Made by a program: the position numbers and the translations under genes
In this document: piece after piece, positions 7,919 through 16,094 of the stretch
Layout of the letters: every line of letters starts with the position of its first letter
Position numbering within the stretch: position 1 is the first letter of the stretch
The notes under the pieces: generated by a model
What the model was told of the DNA's origin: nothing
Seen by the model: the letters and a program-made list of their open reading frames with translations, nothing else
Databases searched by the model: none
From: DASUTB01 sp036374835
GTDB lineage: Bacteria; Actinomycetota; Actinomycetes; Jiangellales; Jiangellaceae
Direction of reading: 5' to 3'
NCBI GenBank assembly: GCA_036374835.1
Contig: DASUTB010000048.1
Span: 1 to 58,941 of the forward strand
DNA: 58,941 nt

Positions 7919-8676
7919 AGCTCACCGTGGTGGGCTGCTCAGGATCGATGCCCGGGCCGGACTCGCCGGCATCCTGCTACGTCGTCGAGTCGGGCGGCAC
8001 GACGCTCGTCCTCGACATGGGCAACGGTTCGATCGGTCCGCTGCAGCGCGTGGTCGACCTCGGTTCCATCGATGCGGTGCTGCTCACCCACTTGCATCCG
8101 GATCACTGCATCGATCTGTGCTCCTACTACGTCGCGCTGCGATACGGTCCGTGGCGCGACCATGCGCCGGTCGCTGTGTGGGGGCCGGTGGGGACGAAGG
8201 GCCGGCTCTCCCGAGCCTACGCGGTGGACGGGGACCGTGATATGAGCGCAGCGTTCGCTATCCACATATATCCTGATGAGCCGTTGACTATCGGTCAATT
8301 CGTCGTTACGACGGCACGGGTCGCCCATCGGACTGATCAAGATCCGGATTGGATGGAAGCATTCGCCATCCGTGTCGAGGCCGGTGGCCGGTCGCTCGTG
8401 TACTCCGGTGATACGGGTGTCTCCGATTCTTTCGTCGAGCTGGCCCGCGGCGCGGATGTGCTGCTGTGTGAGGCCAGCGCTGTCGATACCTCGCCGTACC
8501 CGCCCAACCTGCACATGTCCGGGCGGGAAGCCGGGGAGTGCGCGACCGCGGCCGGCGTCGGACGGCTCGTCCTGACGCACATACCGCCGTGGAACGATCC
8601 CCATGCCACGCTCGCCGCAGCGGCTCGCGCCTTCGATGGCGAGCTGACGCTCGCGGCGCCCGGCTTGACGCTGTGA
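7915..8676 (+). CDS. Metallo-beta-lactamase-fold hydrolase, Rv1339-like
   Basis: A 253-residue metallo-hydrolase with the zinc motif TH59-LH61-PD63-H64, then SGDT and THIPP near the C-terminus. Its position immediately after murI matches Rv1339 of M. tuberculosis, reported as an atypical cyclic-AMP phosphodiesterase. That substrate is transferred by family and synteny, not shown by sequence. The two start bases shared with the murI stop imply translational coupling. In mycobacteria rph follows, but here the next gene is convergent and unrelated, so the syntenic block ends at this gene. Confidence 0.88.
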   Translation: MKLTVVGCSGSMPGPDSPASCYVVESGGTTLVLDMGNGSIGPLQRVVDLGSIDAVLLTHLHPDHCIDLCSYYVALRYGPWRDHAPVAVWGPVGTKGRLSRAYAVDGDRDMSAAFAIHIYPDEPLTIGQFVVTTARVAHRTDQDPDWMEAFAIRVEAGGRSLVYSGDTGVSDSFVELARGADVLLCEASAVDTSPYPPNLHMSGREAGECATAAGVGRLVLTHIPPWNDPHATLAAAARAFDGELTLAAPGLTL

Positions 8677-8715
8677 TGCCCGGCTCGCTCGCGAGCGCGA
8701 CCGGAGCTTGGCTGT

Positions 8716-9300
8716 CTACCGGATGATCGCGAGCGTGCCGGCGAGCCGGTCGGCCTCGGCCACGAGTGCATCTGCTGCCAGCAGGGCCGGCCAGGTCGTC
8801 ACCAAGGCGACGCCCGGCCCGGCTGTGGTCTGCGGGACGAGATGGGTCACCGACTCGACCACGGGCAGGTCTGCCTCCGGTGCCTCGCCGCGCCGCCCGG
8901 CGTCGAGTACGTGGACTCGTACGGCTGGCCCGGCGGGCAAGTCGGCGGTGGAGACGCGGCGCCACCCCGGTGGGTCGATCGTCGCCGCGTCGATCGCGCC
9001 GGCGAGCTGCTCGGGGTCGGCCGGGAGATCGGCGGCCTTCACGTCGAACGGACGGCACTCGGTATACGCAAGCACCGCCCCTTCGGCCAGCATCACTGCA
9101 GCGAAGATCGCCCCACTGTCGTGGGCGTGACCGGCGAACAAGGTCAGGTCCTCGGCGAGTGGCTCGCGCGAGTCGGCCGGCACCGCCTTGCCGAGTTCGG
9201 CGACGACGGCCGGTCCGTATTCGGTCGGTGTCTCACCGCCGTCGATCGGTATGGCCACCCAACGCCCGTTCGTCGCAACAGCAATTGACGGTTCCGTCAT
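8716..9300 (-). CDS. Protein of unknown function
   Basis: I do not recognise this 194-residue soluble protein. It has no signal peptide, membrane segment or obvious catalytic motif; it is rich in alanine and acidic residues and begins MTEPSIAVATNGRWVAIPID. The ATG at 9300 is preferred over the one at 9306 because GCGAGG lies six bases before it. It is convergent with the Rv1339-like gene, which ends 39 bp away; between them lies a short GC palindrome (GCTCGCTCGCGAGC) that could act as a weak terminator. The codon pattern looks normal. Confidence 0.65.
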   Translation of the reverse strand: MTEPSIAVATNGRWVAIPIDGGETPTEYGPAVVAELGKAVPADSREPLAEDLTLFAGHAHDSGAIFAAVMLAEGAVLAYTECRPFDVKAADLPADPEQLAGAIDAATIDPPGWRRVSTADLPAGPAVRVHVLDAGRRGEAPEADLPVVESVTHLVPQTTAGPGVALVTTWPALLAADALVAEADRLAGTLAIIR

Positions 9301-9425
9301 CGCCATCCTCGCTGGGTTTGGTCCATGACACTGACGAGACTACGGCGCTATGTGTTCGGGTCAAGACCTCGGCGAGCATGGCTAAGGCGAAGCGATGAGC
9401 TCGCGCAGCACGGCGGTGGCCAGCA

Positions 9426-10496
9426 TCATTCTGGCCAGACCATTGCGACCGGGGTCGGTTCGGCCGGCGGGCTGGACGGGGCATCCGGGGCGGTGCGAGA
9501 GAACCGCGGCGCGGGTGCGGCCAGCGGCGGTTCGCCGGGGATGACGGTTCCCCGGCCGGACAGGTGCTCGTCCGTCGCAGCCTCGGCGAACGTCAGCACG
9601 GGCGTGACGCACGCATCCGTCCCGGCGAACGCACCGACCCACTCGTCTCTCGTCCGCTCGGCGAAGATCTTTTCGAACCGTTCGCGCAGCACGGGCCAGC
9701 CGCTGCGGTCCAGTTGGGCGGGCAGGTCGTCGGCAGCGAGTCCGAGGCCCGCGAGCAACTCGGCGTAGAACTGTGGCTCGAGGGCGCCGACCGCGACGTA
9801 CTTGCCGTCGGCACACTCGTACGTGGCGTAGAACGGAGCGCCGCCGTCGAGCAGGTTCGCCTCGCGTCCGGATATCCACACTCCGTTGCCGCGCAACGCC
9901 CAGATCAGCTGGGCGAGGGCGGCCGTCCCGTCCACGATCGCGGCGTCGACGACCTGACCGGCGCGGGAGCGTTCGCGCTCGAGCAGCGCGGCGAGCACAC
10001 CCATCGCCAGGAAGAGCGAGCCGCCGCCGAAGTCGCCGATGAGATTCAGCGGTGGCGGTGGTGGTGCGTTGGACGGGCCGATCGCGTGCAGCACGCCGGT
10101 GAGCCCGATGTAGTTGATGTCGTGCCCGGCCTCGGCGGTTCGCGGGCCGTGCTGACCCCAGCCCGTCATCCGGCCGTAGATCAGCCGCGGGTTGCGGGCG
10201 AGACAGGTCTCGGGGCCGATGCCGAGTCGCTCGGCCACGCCGGGGCGGAAGCCTTCGATCGCCACGTCGGCCCGGTCGATGAGGGTGAGCACGGCACTCT
10301 GGTCGCCGGCGTCCTTCAGGTCGGCTTCCACGAATCGGGTGCCGCGGCGCAGCGCGTCGTCCAACCCGGGCGGCGTGTGCGGCCGGCGCACGCTGACGAC
10401 GTCGGCGCCGAGGTCGGCCAGCAGCATCGACGCATGCGGCACGGGGCCGATGCCGCCGAGTTCGACGACCCGCACCCCCTGGAGCGGACCGGCCAT
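9426..10496 (-). CDS. mcr: Alpha-methylacyl-CoA racemase (CaiB/BaiF family)
   Basis: A family III CoA-transferase-fold protein of 356 residues. The catalytic residues of the M. tuberculosis racemase MCR (H126, D156, E241) align at H125 (AEAGHDINYIGLTG), D155 (NLIGDFGGG) and E240 (VGALEPQFYAELLAGLGL). This favours the racemase over CoA-transfer members. It would interconvert (2R)- and (2S)-methylacyl-CoAs, needed before beta-oxidation of branched or sterol side chains. The ATG at 10496 lies two bases after the thiolase stop, so the two form an operon. A poly-proline run (PPPPPP, residues 144-149) is unusual. Confidence 0.9.
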   Translation of the reverse strand: MAGPLQGVRVVELGGIGPVPHASMLLADLGADVVSVRRPHTPPGLDDALRRGTRFVEADLKDAGDQSAVLTLIDRADVAIEGFRPGVAERLGIGPETCLARNPRLIYGRMTGWGQHGPRTAEAGHDINYIGLTGVLHAIGPSNAPPPPPLNLIGDFGGGSLFLAMGVLAALLERERSRAGQVVDAAIVDGTAALAQLIWALRGNGVWISGREANLLDGGAPFYATYECADGKYVAVGALEPQFYAELLAGLGLAADDLPAQLDRSGWPVLRERFEKIFAERTRDEWVGAFAGTDACVTPVLTFAEAATDEHLSGRGTVIPGEPPLAAPAPRFSRTAPDAPSSPPAEPTPVAMVWPE

Positions 10497-10498
10497 CC

Positions 10499-11665
10499 CT
10501 AGAGTCGTTCGATGATGGTGGCGTTTGCCATGCCACCGCCCTCGCACATGGTCTGCAGCCCGTACCGTCCGCCGGTGTCCTCGAGGTAGTGCACGAGCGT
10601 GGTGAGTAGCTTGGCGCCGGACGCACCGAGCGGGTGGCCGAGCGCGATCGCGCCGCCGCGCGGGTTGAGCCGCTCCGGGTCGGCGCCGGTGTCGTGCAGC
10701 CAGGCCAGCGGGACCGGCGCGAACGCTTCGTTGACCTCGTAGGCGTCGATGTCATCGAGTGTGAGGCCGGCCTTGGCGAGGATGCGCTCGGTAGCGGGCA
10801 TGATGCCGGTCAGCATGAGCAACGGGTCGCTGCCGGTCACGGCGAAACTGTGGAAGCGGGCGCGCGGGGTGAGGCCTAGCGCGTTCGCCCTCTCCTCGCT
10901 CATGATCAGAACTGCGGCGGCACCGTCGGTCAGCGGTGACGAGCTGCCCGGTGTGATGCGCCACTCGATCTCCGGGAACCGCTCGGCAAGCTTCGGGTGA
11001 TGGAATGCGGGCGCGAGCCCTCCTAGCCCTTCGGCCGTGGTGGACGGGCGGACCGTCTCGTCGGTCTTGTGGCCGTCGATGGGGACGATCTCGCGCTCGA
11101 ACGCGCCGTCCGCCGTGGCTGCGGCGGCTCGAGCGTGCGACTGTGCGGAGTACTCGTCGAGCTTGTCGCGGTCGAGTTTCCAGCGCGCGGCGATCAGCTC
11201 GGCGGAGACGCCTTGGGCGATGAGGCCGTCCGGGTAGCGTTCGGCGACCGCCGGGCCGAACGGGTCCGCGCCGTTGATGCTCGAGCCCATCGGGACCCGG
11301 CTCATCGACTCGACGCCGCAGGCCACCACGATGTCGTACGCGCCGGCGATGACGCCCTGTGCGGCGAAGTGCGCGGCCTGCTGGCTGGAGCCGCATTGCC
11401 GGTCGATCGTGGTGCCGGGAACGCTGTCCGGGAATCCCGCGCCGAGCGCGGCGGTCCGCGCTATGTTGAACGTCTGTTCGCCGGTCTGCGAGACGCAGCC
11501 CGCGATCACGTCGTCGACGAGCGCCGGGTCGAGGTCGTTGCGCTCGGTCAGCGTGCGCAGGACACGGGACAAAAGGTCGGCCGGATGGACATGGCTGAGC
11601 TGTCCACCGGGTTTGCCCTTGCCGGACGCCGTCCTGATCGCGTCGACGATCACCGCTGTAGTCAT
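10499..11665 (-). CDS. Thiolase (acetyl-CoA acyltransferase)
   Basis: A 388-residue thiolase with the acylated cysteine C91 in DRQCGSSQQA, the NEAFA motif, the catalytic histidine in GGAIALGHPLGASG and the second cysteine in MCEGGGMANATI. It cleaves 3-ketoacyl-CoA (or condenses acetyl-CoA); substrate length is not evident. The ATG at 11665 follows GAGGAG at a spacing of seven, which rules out the longer frame reaching 12082. It is the first gene of an operon with mcr, which fits breakdown of methyl-branched acyl chains. Confidence 0.93.
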   Translation of the reverse strand: MTTAVIVDAIRTASGKGKPGGQLSHVHPADLLSRVLRTLTERNDLDPALVDDVIAGCVSQTGEQTFNIARTAALGAGFPDSVPGTTIDRQCGSSQQAAHFAAQGVIAGAYDIVVACGVESMSRVPMGSSINGADPFGPAVAERYPDGLIAQGVSAELIAARWKLDRDKLDEYSAQSHARAAAATADGAFEREIVPIDGHKTDETVRPSTTAEGLGGLAPAFHHPKLAERFPEIEWRITPGSSSPLTDGAAAVLIMSEERANALGLTPRARFHSFAVTGSDPLLMLTGIMPATERILAKAGLTLDDIDAYEVNEAFAPVPLAWLHDTGADPERLNPRGGAIALGHPLGASGAKLLTTLVHYLEDTGGRYGLQTMCEGGGMANATIIERL

Positions 11666-11862
11666 AACCGTCTCCTCACGCGCCATCGCACCTTTCTTTC
11701 GATAGTGCCACGGCCGGGCGCATGGTCGGTCGGTGGCCACGGTCGGGGCGTCCCGCAAATGTGGATAACCTTTCATGATCTGGGGGCAACTCAGCAATGT
11801 CTGTGGACACGTCGGCGTGTCGAAAAGAATCTTGAAAAATAAGTGCCGTCTCGGCTTGCGCG

Positions 11863-12018
11863 ATGCCTGAGGGAGGCGTAGAAAGTCTCTCGTTACCAGC
11901 GATGGGAACGCGGAAGTTCTGGTCGAGGATCGGCAAGATCCACACCGCCCAGGTCTACCGAACCGGGGAGTTCGTCTCCTCCGTCGGCAAGGTCGGGCGG
12001 CGCGGTCAGAGCATCTGA
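11863..12018 (+). CDS. Possible small basic protein
   Basis: A 51-codon frame inside an otherwise gene-free 630-bp stretch. From the inner ATG at 11902 (MGTRKFWSRIGKIHTAQ...) nearly every codon ends in G or C, like real genes here, whereas the first 13 codons do not. So either a 38-residue basic protein or a fragment of an older gene is present. No convincing ribosome site precedes either start; GAGGGAGG is 25 bases before 11902. I recognise no family. The 200 bp between the thiolase start and this frame is comparatively AT-rich and shows nothing else I can name. Confidence 0.3.
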   Translation: MPEGGVESLSLPAMGTRKFWSRIGKIHTAQVYRTGEFVSSVGKVGRRGQSI

Positions 12019-12093
12019 TTCCCGGGAGGTCACTCCCGAGGATCGCGAGTACCGGCCCGCCGGGCTCGCGGAGCGTTCTCACTGCGGGTGGCG

Positions 12094-12144
12094 GGTTCGG
12101 CCGATCCGGTTCCCGAGAAATCGGATTGGCGGTGAGGCCGAACC
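12094..12144. other. Inverted repeat with inner hairpin, possible structured RNA
   Basis: Arms GGTTCGGCC (12094-12102) and GGCCGAACC (12136-12144) pair perfectly over nine bases. The enclosed segment can form a second stem, ATCCG/CGGAT. Together with the stronger hairpin at 12150-12180 this forms a compact multi-stem element of about 90 bp with no reading frame of note. It could be a small RNA ending in a terminator or the leader of a transcript. Strand is not determined. Confidence 0.4.
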
Positions 12145-12149
12145 GGGCG

Positions 12150-12180
12150 AGGCCCCTCTATCTCCTACATAGAGGGGCTT
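12150..12180. terminator. Strong hairpin, probable bidirectional terminator
   Basis: Arms AGGCCCCTCTAT and ATAGAGGGGCTT pair over 12 positions (one G-T) around a 7-nt loop. There is no long U tract, as is common in actinobacteria. It lies about 120 bp past the 3' end of the AbiEi-like gene on the minus strand and 132 bp past the small frame ending at 12018 on the plus strand, so it could serve either. Confidence 0.6.
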
Positions 12181-12297
12181 CGCCGCGTCTCCAGCGAGCT
12201 CGGTTTCATGATCGTCCGCAGAAAGTAAGGAACAAGTCTATTCGATCTTGCGTTGTCCCAGGTCGAATCGGGCACGGGGTGAGTTTGTCCTTACGTT

Positions 12298-13161
12298 TTA
12301 CGAACGATCATGGGTGGCGAGCGTCCGGCGCACGATTTTGACCACCCAATCATTGCCTGCGGCGATCGGCGGGTACGTAAACCGGAGCACGCGGAACCCA
12401 AGCGCGACCAGTTCGTTGTACCGTGCCGCGTCCCGCGCCAGCTGGTCGCGAGCACCGTGGTTGAGGAAGCTGTCGGCTTCGAGCAGAATGCCCGTCTCGG
12501 GATCGCCCAAGTCCGTCGTCGCGACCTTGCGGCTACCGTCCCACACCTCGAACTGGGGCTGGAACCGGTCGATACCGGCGTTCAGCAGAATGCCCCGAAG
12601 CGCAGACTCAAGCGGAGGGCACGCCCGCGGGTCGTACCAGCTGAGGATCCGTCGTGCCCGTCCGGAGCCCGCCCCGCGCAGGTTGACGACGCGAGTGCGA
12701 ACCTCGGCCATGTCCACACGTCGGGACTCTGCTGCGCTTTCGAGCACGGCGAGCGCGAGGTGTGGCGGCGCGGTGCGGAGGCAGTCCAGGACGGTGCGCA
12801 ACACGGTCGTGCAGTTGTCCTCGACATCGTCGGCTGGGATGTCGCGATAATGAAGCCGGGCAAGAGCGGGCAGGGAGCGACGTACCGCGTTGCGAGGCAC
12901 GGTCACGTCCCAGCGCTCAAGACGAACGGTCAGGCCGATGTTCCACCGGCGCGCCGCAGCAAGATGCGACAGGACGCCGCCTGCCTCGTACGCGATGAGC
13001 CGTGCCTGGTCCGGGAATCTCGACACGTAGATCCCGCGACTCGAGCGACTGATCTCTCGCTGCGCGACCGCACGGTCGAACTCGGTACGGCCGACGGCCT
13101 CGATCACCTCGGACCGGCGGGCGACGCCGCCCATCCGGATGATCGCCCCCTGCGCGTCCAT
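12298..13161 (-). CDS. AbiEi-antitoxin-like protein with DUF559 nuclease-fold C-terminus
   Basis: A 287-residue protein. The N-terminus (residues 1-60: GGVARRSEVIEAVGRTEFDRAV...SRGIYV) is a winged helix like the AbiEi antitoxin domain. The C-terminus (about 200-287) resembles the Vsr/DUF559 restriction-endonuclease fold, with LLEADSF, a histidine-containing loop, RDAARYNELVALGFRVLRFTY and the D and E-x-D positions expected for metal binding. No AbiEii toxin gene is next to it, so it is an orphan. The start at 13161 (MDAQGAIIRMGG) matches the winged-helix boundary. The function in actinobacteria is unknown. A relative lies at 44158. Confidence 0.75.
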   Translation of the reverse strand: MDAQGAIIRMGGVARRSEVIEAVGRTEFDRAVAQREISRSSRGIYVSRFPDQARLIAYEAGGVLSHLAAARRWNIGLTVRLERWDVTVPRNAVRRSLPALARLHYRDIPADDVEDNCTTVLRTVLDCLRTAPPHLALAVLESAAESRRVDMAEVRTRVVNLRGAGSGRARRILSWYDPRACPPLESALRGILLNAGIDRFQPQFEVWDGSRKVATTDLGDPETGILLEADSFLNHGARDQLARDAARYNELVALGFRVLRFTYPPIAAGNDWVVKIVRRTLATHDRS

Positions 13162-13231
13162 GCGAGAGGAATCTAGCGACGGGCACTGACAAGCCGACCA
13201 CATTCGTCGCGCCGTGACGTAATGTGCCGGG

Positions 13232-13996
13232 ATGGACGTTCAAGGCGCGGGCGTCGTCGTGACCGGCGGCGGTAACGGGATAGGCCGGGCGATCGCTCGC
13301 AGATTCGCGGCGGAGGGGGCGCGAGTCGTCGTCAACGATCTTGACGTCGCGGCGGCCGAGGCGGTCGCCGAACAGATCGGCGGCCTGGCGATCGGCGGTG
13401 ATGCGGCCGGCGAAGTCGGCGTCGACAAGCTGATCGCCGGCGCGAAAGATCACCTCGGCGCCATTGACGTGTACTGTGCGAATGCCGGCGTCGCGGTTGG
13501 CGCGGGTCCGGAGACGCCCGAGGCGGAATGGCAGTTCGCCTGGGACGTCAACGTGATGGCACACGTGCGGGCGGCGCGGATTCTCGTCCCGGCCTGGCTC
13601 GCGCGCGGTGGCGGCCGGTTCGTCGTGACGGCGTCCGCCGCGGGTTTGCTGACCATGCTCGGTTCAGCGCCGTACTCGGTGACCAAACACGCCGCCGTGG
13701 CGCACGCCGAGTGGCTGTCGGCGACGTACCGGCACCGCGGGATCGATGTGCACTGCATCTGCCCGCAGGGAGTCCGCACCGCGATGCTGGACGGCTCGGG
13801 CAGCGCCGGCGATGCCATCCTCCTGCCGACCGCCATCGAGCCGGAAGACGTCGCGGACGCGCTGTTCGACGGCATGGCCGAGGGTCACTTCCTGATCCTG
13901 CCGCACCCCGAGGTGCACACCTACTACCAGCATCGCGCCGGTGACACCGACCGCTGGCTCGGCGGCATGAACAAGATTCAGCAGCGACTCGAGTAG
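13232..13996 (+). CDS. Short-chain dehydrogenase/reductase
   Basis: A classical 254-residue SDR with the cofactor motif TGGGNGIG (11-18), an acidic residue after the second strand (NDLDVA, favouring NAD(H)), NAG (84-86), catalytic S135, Y148 and K152 (PYSVTKHAA). The substrate cannot be told. It stands alone, 70 bp from the divergent AbiEi-like gene, and its end overlaps the end of the MocR gene by 19 bp. Confidence 0.9.
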   Translation: MDVQGAGVVVTGGGNGIGRAIARRFAAEGARVVVNDLDVAAAEAVAEQIGGLAIGGDAAGEVGVDKLIAGAKDHLGAIDVYCANAGVAVGAGPETPEAEWQFAWDVNVMAHVRAARILVPAWLARGGGRFVVTASAAGLLTMLGSAPYSVTKHAAVAHAEWLSATYRHRGIDVHCICPQGVRTAMLDGSGSAGDAILLPTAIEPEDVADALFDGMAEGHFLILPHPEVHTYYQHRAGDTDRWLGGMNKIQQRLE

Positions 13997-15381
13997 CACT
14001 CGGCGAGGTCGCGGACCGCGCCGGCAAGCGTGTGCGGGCGCTGGTGGCCGTATCCGATCACGAGCCCCGGCCGGGTCGTGGCCATGGCATAGCGGCTGAG
14101 CGGCCTGGCGTCCAATCCGCACTCCTGCGCAAGACCAGCGGCCTCGGTCTCGTCGGCGCCTGACGGCGGGTGAACCAGGACGTGCAAGCCGGCGGCGGTG
14201 CCGGTGACACGCCAATCCGGCAGCAGAGCGCGAAAAGCCGACACCAACCTGTCCCGACGCTCGCGGTATCGCGATCCGGCGCGCCGGATGTGCCGGTCCA
14301 GCGAACCGGCGGCGAGAAACTCCGTAAGTGTCGCCTGTTCCAGGGTATTCGTGCCGAGGTCGGCGTCGTACTTCGCCTCGACCACGGGCGTGACGAGCCG
14401 CTCCGGCAGCACGAGCCACCCGAGGCGGAGCGCCGGTGACAGCGTCTTGGACACGCTGCCGCCATAGATGACATCGTCCGGGCCGAGCCCCTGGAGCGCG
14501 CCCACCGGACTGCGGTCGTACCGGAACTCCGCGTCGTAGTCGTCCTCGATGATCAACCCACCGGTATCGCGCGCCCATGCCAGCAACGCATGCCGCCGCT
14601 GGGGCGACATGACGACGCCGGTCGGGAACTGATGCGCGGGTGTGACGATCACCGCCCGCAATCCGGATCGGGCCAGCCGGTCCACGCAGACACCTTCCTC
14701 GTCCACCGGAATGGGACGGCAGACCGCGCCTGCGCGGGTCAGTTGTTCATTGAGGCCGACCGACCCCGGATCTTCGACGCCGATCTCCCGGTCGCCGCGG
14801 CCGATGAGCACGTCGGTGATGAGCCTGACCGCCTGTCCGAAGCCGTTCACGACCACGATCCGCCCGGGATCGGCGATGAGCGAGCGCACCCGGCCGAGGT
14901 AGTCGGCCAGTTCTTCGCGCAGCCGTGGCAGCCCGGCCGGATCCGGGTAGCCGAACTCGGAATCAGGCAAGCCGGCGATGGCGCGGTCGGTGGCCTTCAG
15001 CCATTCGGTGCGTGGGAACAGCGCTCCGGTCGGCAGGCCCGGGTTCGTCGGGGGACGGGGGGACGGCGCGGCTGCCGATGCCGGTGGACGCGGGACCGCC
15101 GCGACCTCGGTTCCACGGCCCTGTCTCGAGCTCACATAGCCCTCGGCGGCGAGCTGCTCGTACGCCCGGACGACGACACCGCGCGAAACCCCGAGGTCCG
15201 CGGCGAGTGACCGGCTGGCCGGCAGCCGGGTCCCGGTTCGCAGCGATCCGTTGCGGATGGCGTCGCGAAGCTGCGCGGTCAGGGTCGTAGCTTGATGGCC
15301 GCGGGGCGAGTCCGCGAGCGATGCCTCGAGGAGAAGACCACGATTGGTCTCGTCAACTATCTCAGAATTGGTGCCCGACAC
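13978..15381 (-). CDS. MocR/PdxR-type regulator (GntR helix-turn-helix plus aminotransferase domain)
   Basis: A 467-residue protein. The N-terminal winged helix (about residues 25-95) includes LTAQLRDAIRNGSLRTGTRLPASRSLA and VSRGVVVRAYEQLAAEGYV; it is joined by a proline-rich linker (98-118) to a fold-type I aminotransferase domain. That domain keeps the PLP lysine in GGSVSKTLSPALRLGW and the aspartate in EDDYDAEFRYD. Such proteins sense PLP and an amino compound and control neighbouring genes. It starts (GTG) 29 bp from the divergent azlC, so azlCD is the likely target. The gap contains CACAGAACCATTGTG, a CACA/TGTG half-site pair. Confidence 0.92.
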   Translation of the reverse strand: MSGTNSEIVDETNRGLLLEASLADSPRGHQATTLTAQLRDAIRNGSLRTGTRLPASRSLAADLGVSRGVVVRAYEQLAAEGYVSSRQGRGTEVAAVPRPPASAAAPSPRPPTNPGLPTGALFPRTEWLKATDRAIAGLPDSEFGYPDPAGLPRLREELADYLGRVRSLIADPGRIVVVNGFGQAVRLITDVLIGRGDREIGVEDPGSVGLNEQLTRAGAVCRPIPVDEEGVCVDRLARSGLRAVIVTPAHQFPTGVVMSPQRRHALLAWARDTGGLIIEDDYDAEFRYDRSPVGALQGLGPDDVIYGGSVSKTLSPALRLGWLVLPERLVTPVVEAKYDADLGTNTLEQATLTEFLAAGSLDRHIRRAGSRYRERRDRLVSAFRALLPDWRVTGTAAGLHVLVHPPSGADETEAAGLAQECGLDARPLSRYAMATTRPGLVIGYGHQRPHTLAGAVRDLAECYSSRC

Positions 15382-15410
15382 AGAACCATTGTGCTCCTAC
15401 GCTCGCGGCT

Positions 15411-16094
15411 ATGACCAGTGAGGCCACGAATGTTCGCCGCGGCGCCGAACGGCTGCTGCCGGCGGCGCTCCCCGTGGCCGCGGCGATCGGGGTGTTCGGG
15501 ATCATCTACGGCGCGGCGGCCAGTCCTGTCCTGGGTCCGTCCTTGACCATCGCGAGCTCCGTCATCACGTTCTCCGGGGCCGCGCAGTTCGCGCTGGTGG
15601 CCTTGCTGACCGCTGGGGCGGCCCCGGCCGGAGCGTTGGGCGCGGTCGGCATGCTGGCGCTTCGGCACATCCCGCTCGCTGCGGTTGTGCGCTCCCGGCT
15701 GAGCTCAGGCCGTCGGACGAGAGCGGCGCTTTCCTGGTTCCTGATCGACGAGACGACCGGACTGGCGCTGTCGCGACCGGATCCGCCGGAACGCACGATG
15801 GCGATCACCGGGGCGCTCGCCTATGGCGCTTGGGTCGCCGGGACCATCGCCGGGGTCACGGGCGGGTCGGCCGCCGCCGGCTCGGTCGGCGCCATCGAGC
15901 CGCTCGCCGCCGCGGTCTTTCCCGTTCTGTTCATCGGCCTGGCCGCGTTGACCGCGTCGGCCCGCTCGGATGCGGCGCGTGCGGTCATCGCGGGTGGTGC
16001 GAGCGTCGGTCTGCTCGTGATCTGGCCGGAAGCCGGAGCCCTCGGTGCCATCGCGGTGGCGATCGTCGTGGCGAGCGTGGTGAGCCGCCGATGA
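15411..16094 (+). CDS. azlC: AzlC family branched-chain amino acid exporter, large subunit
   Basis: A 227-residue membrane protein with about five or six hydrophobic segments. It starts MTSEATNVRRGAERLLPAALPVAAAIGVFGIIYGAAA and has the conserved SSVITFSGAAQFALVALL. With AzlD it exports branched-chain amino acids or analogues (4-azaleucine resistance in Bacillus). The ATG at 15411 follows directly on the MocR promoter region; the longer frame from 15321 runs into mocR. Its stop overlaps the azlD start. Confidence 0.92.
   Translation: MTSEATNVRRGAERLLPAALPVAAAIGVFGIIYGAAASPVLGPSLTIASSVITFSGAAQFALVALLTAGAAPAGALGAVGMLALRHIPLAAVVRSRLSSGRRTRAALSWFLIDETTGLALSRPDPPERTMAITGALAYGAWVAGTIAGVTGGSAAAGSVGAIEPLAAAVFPVLFIGLAALTASARSDAARAVIAGGASVGLLVIWPEAGALGAIAVAIVVASVVSRR

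Noticed and set aside
11701..11860. A replication-origin-like DnaA box cluster (GTGGATAACC and CTGTGGACAC)
   Set aside because: Only one loose match to TTATCCACA is present and none of the usual origin neighbours (dnaA, dnaN) are nearby.
11666..12082. An N-terminal extension of the thiolase
   Set aside because: GAGGAG precedes the ATG at 11665, and the thiolase fold begins there; the extension contains no family sequence.
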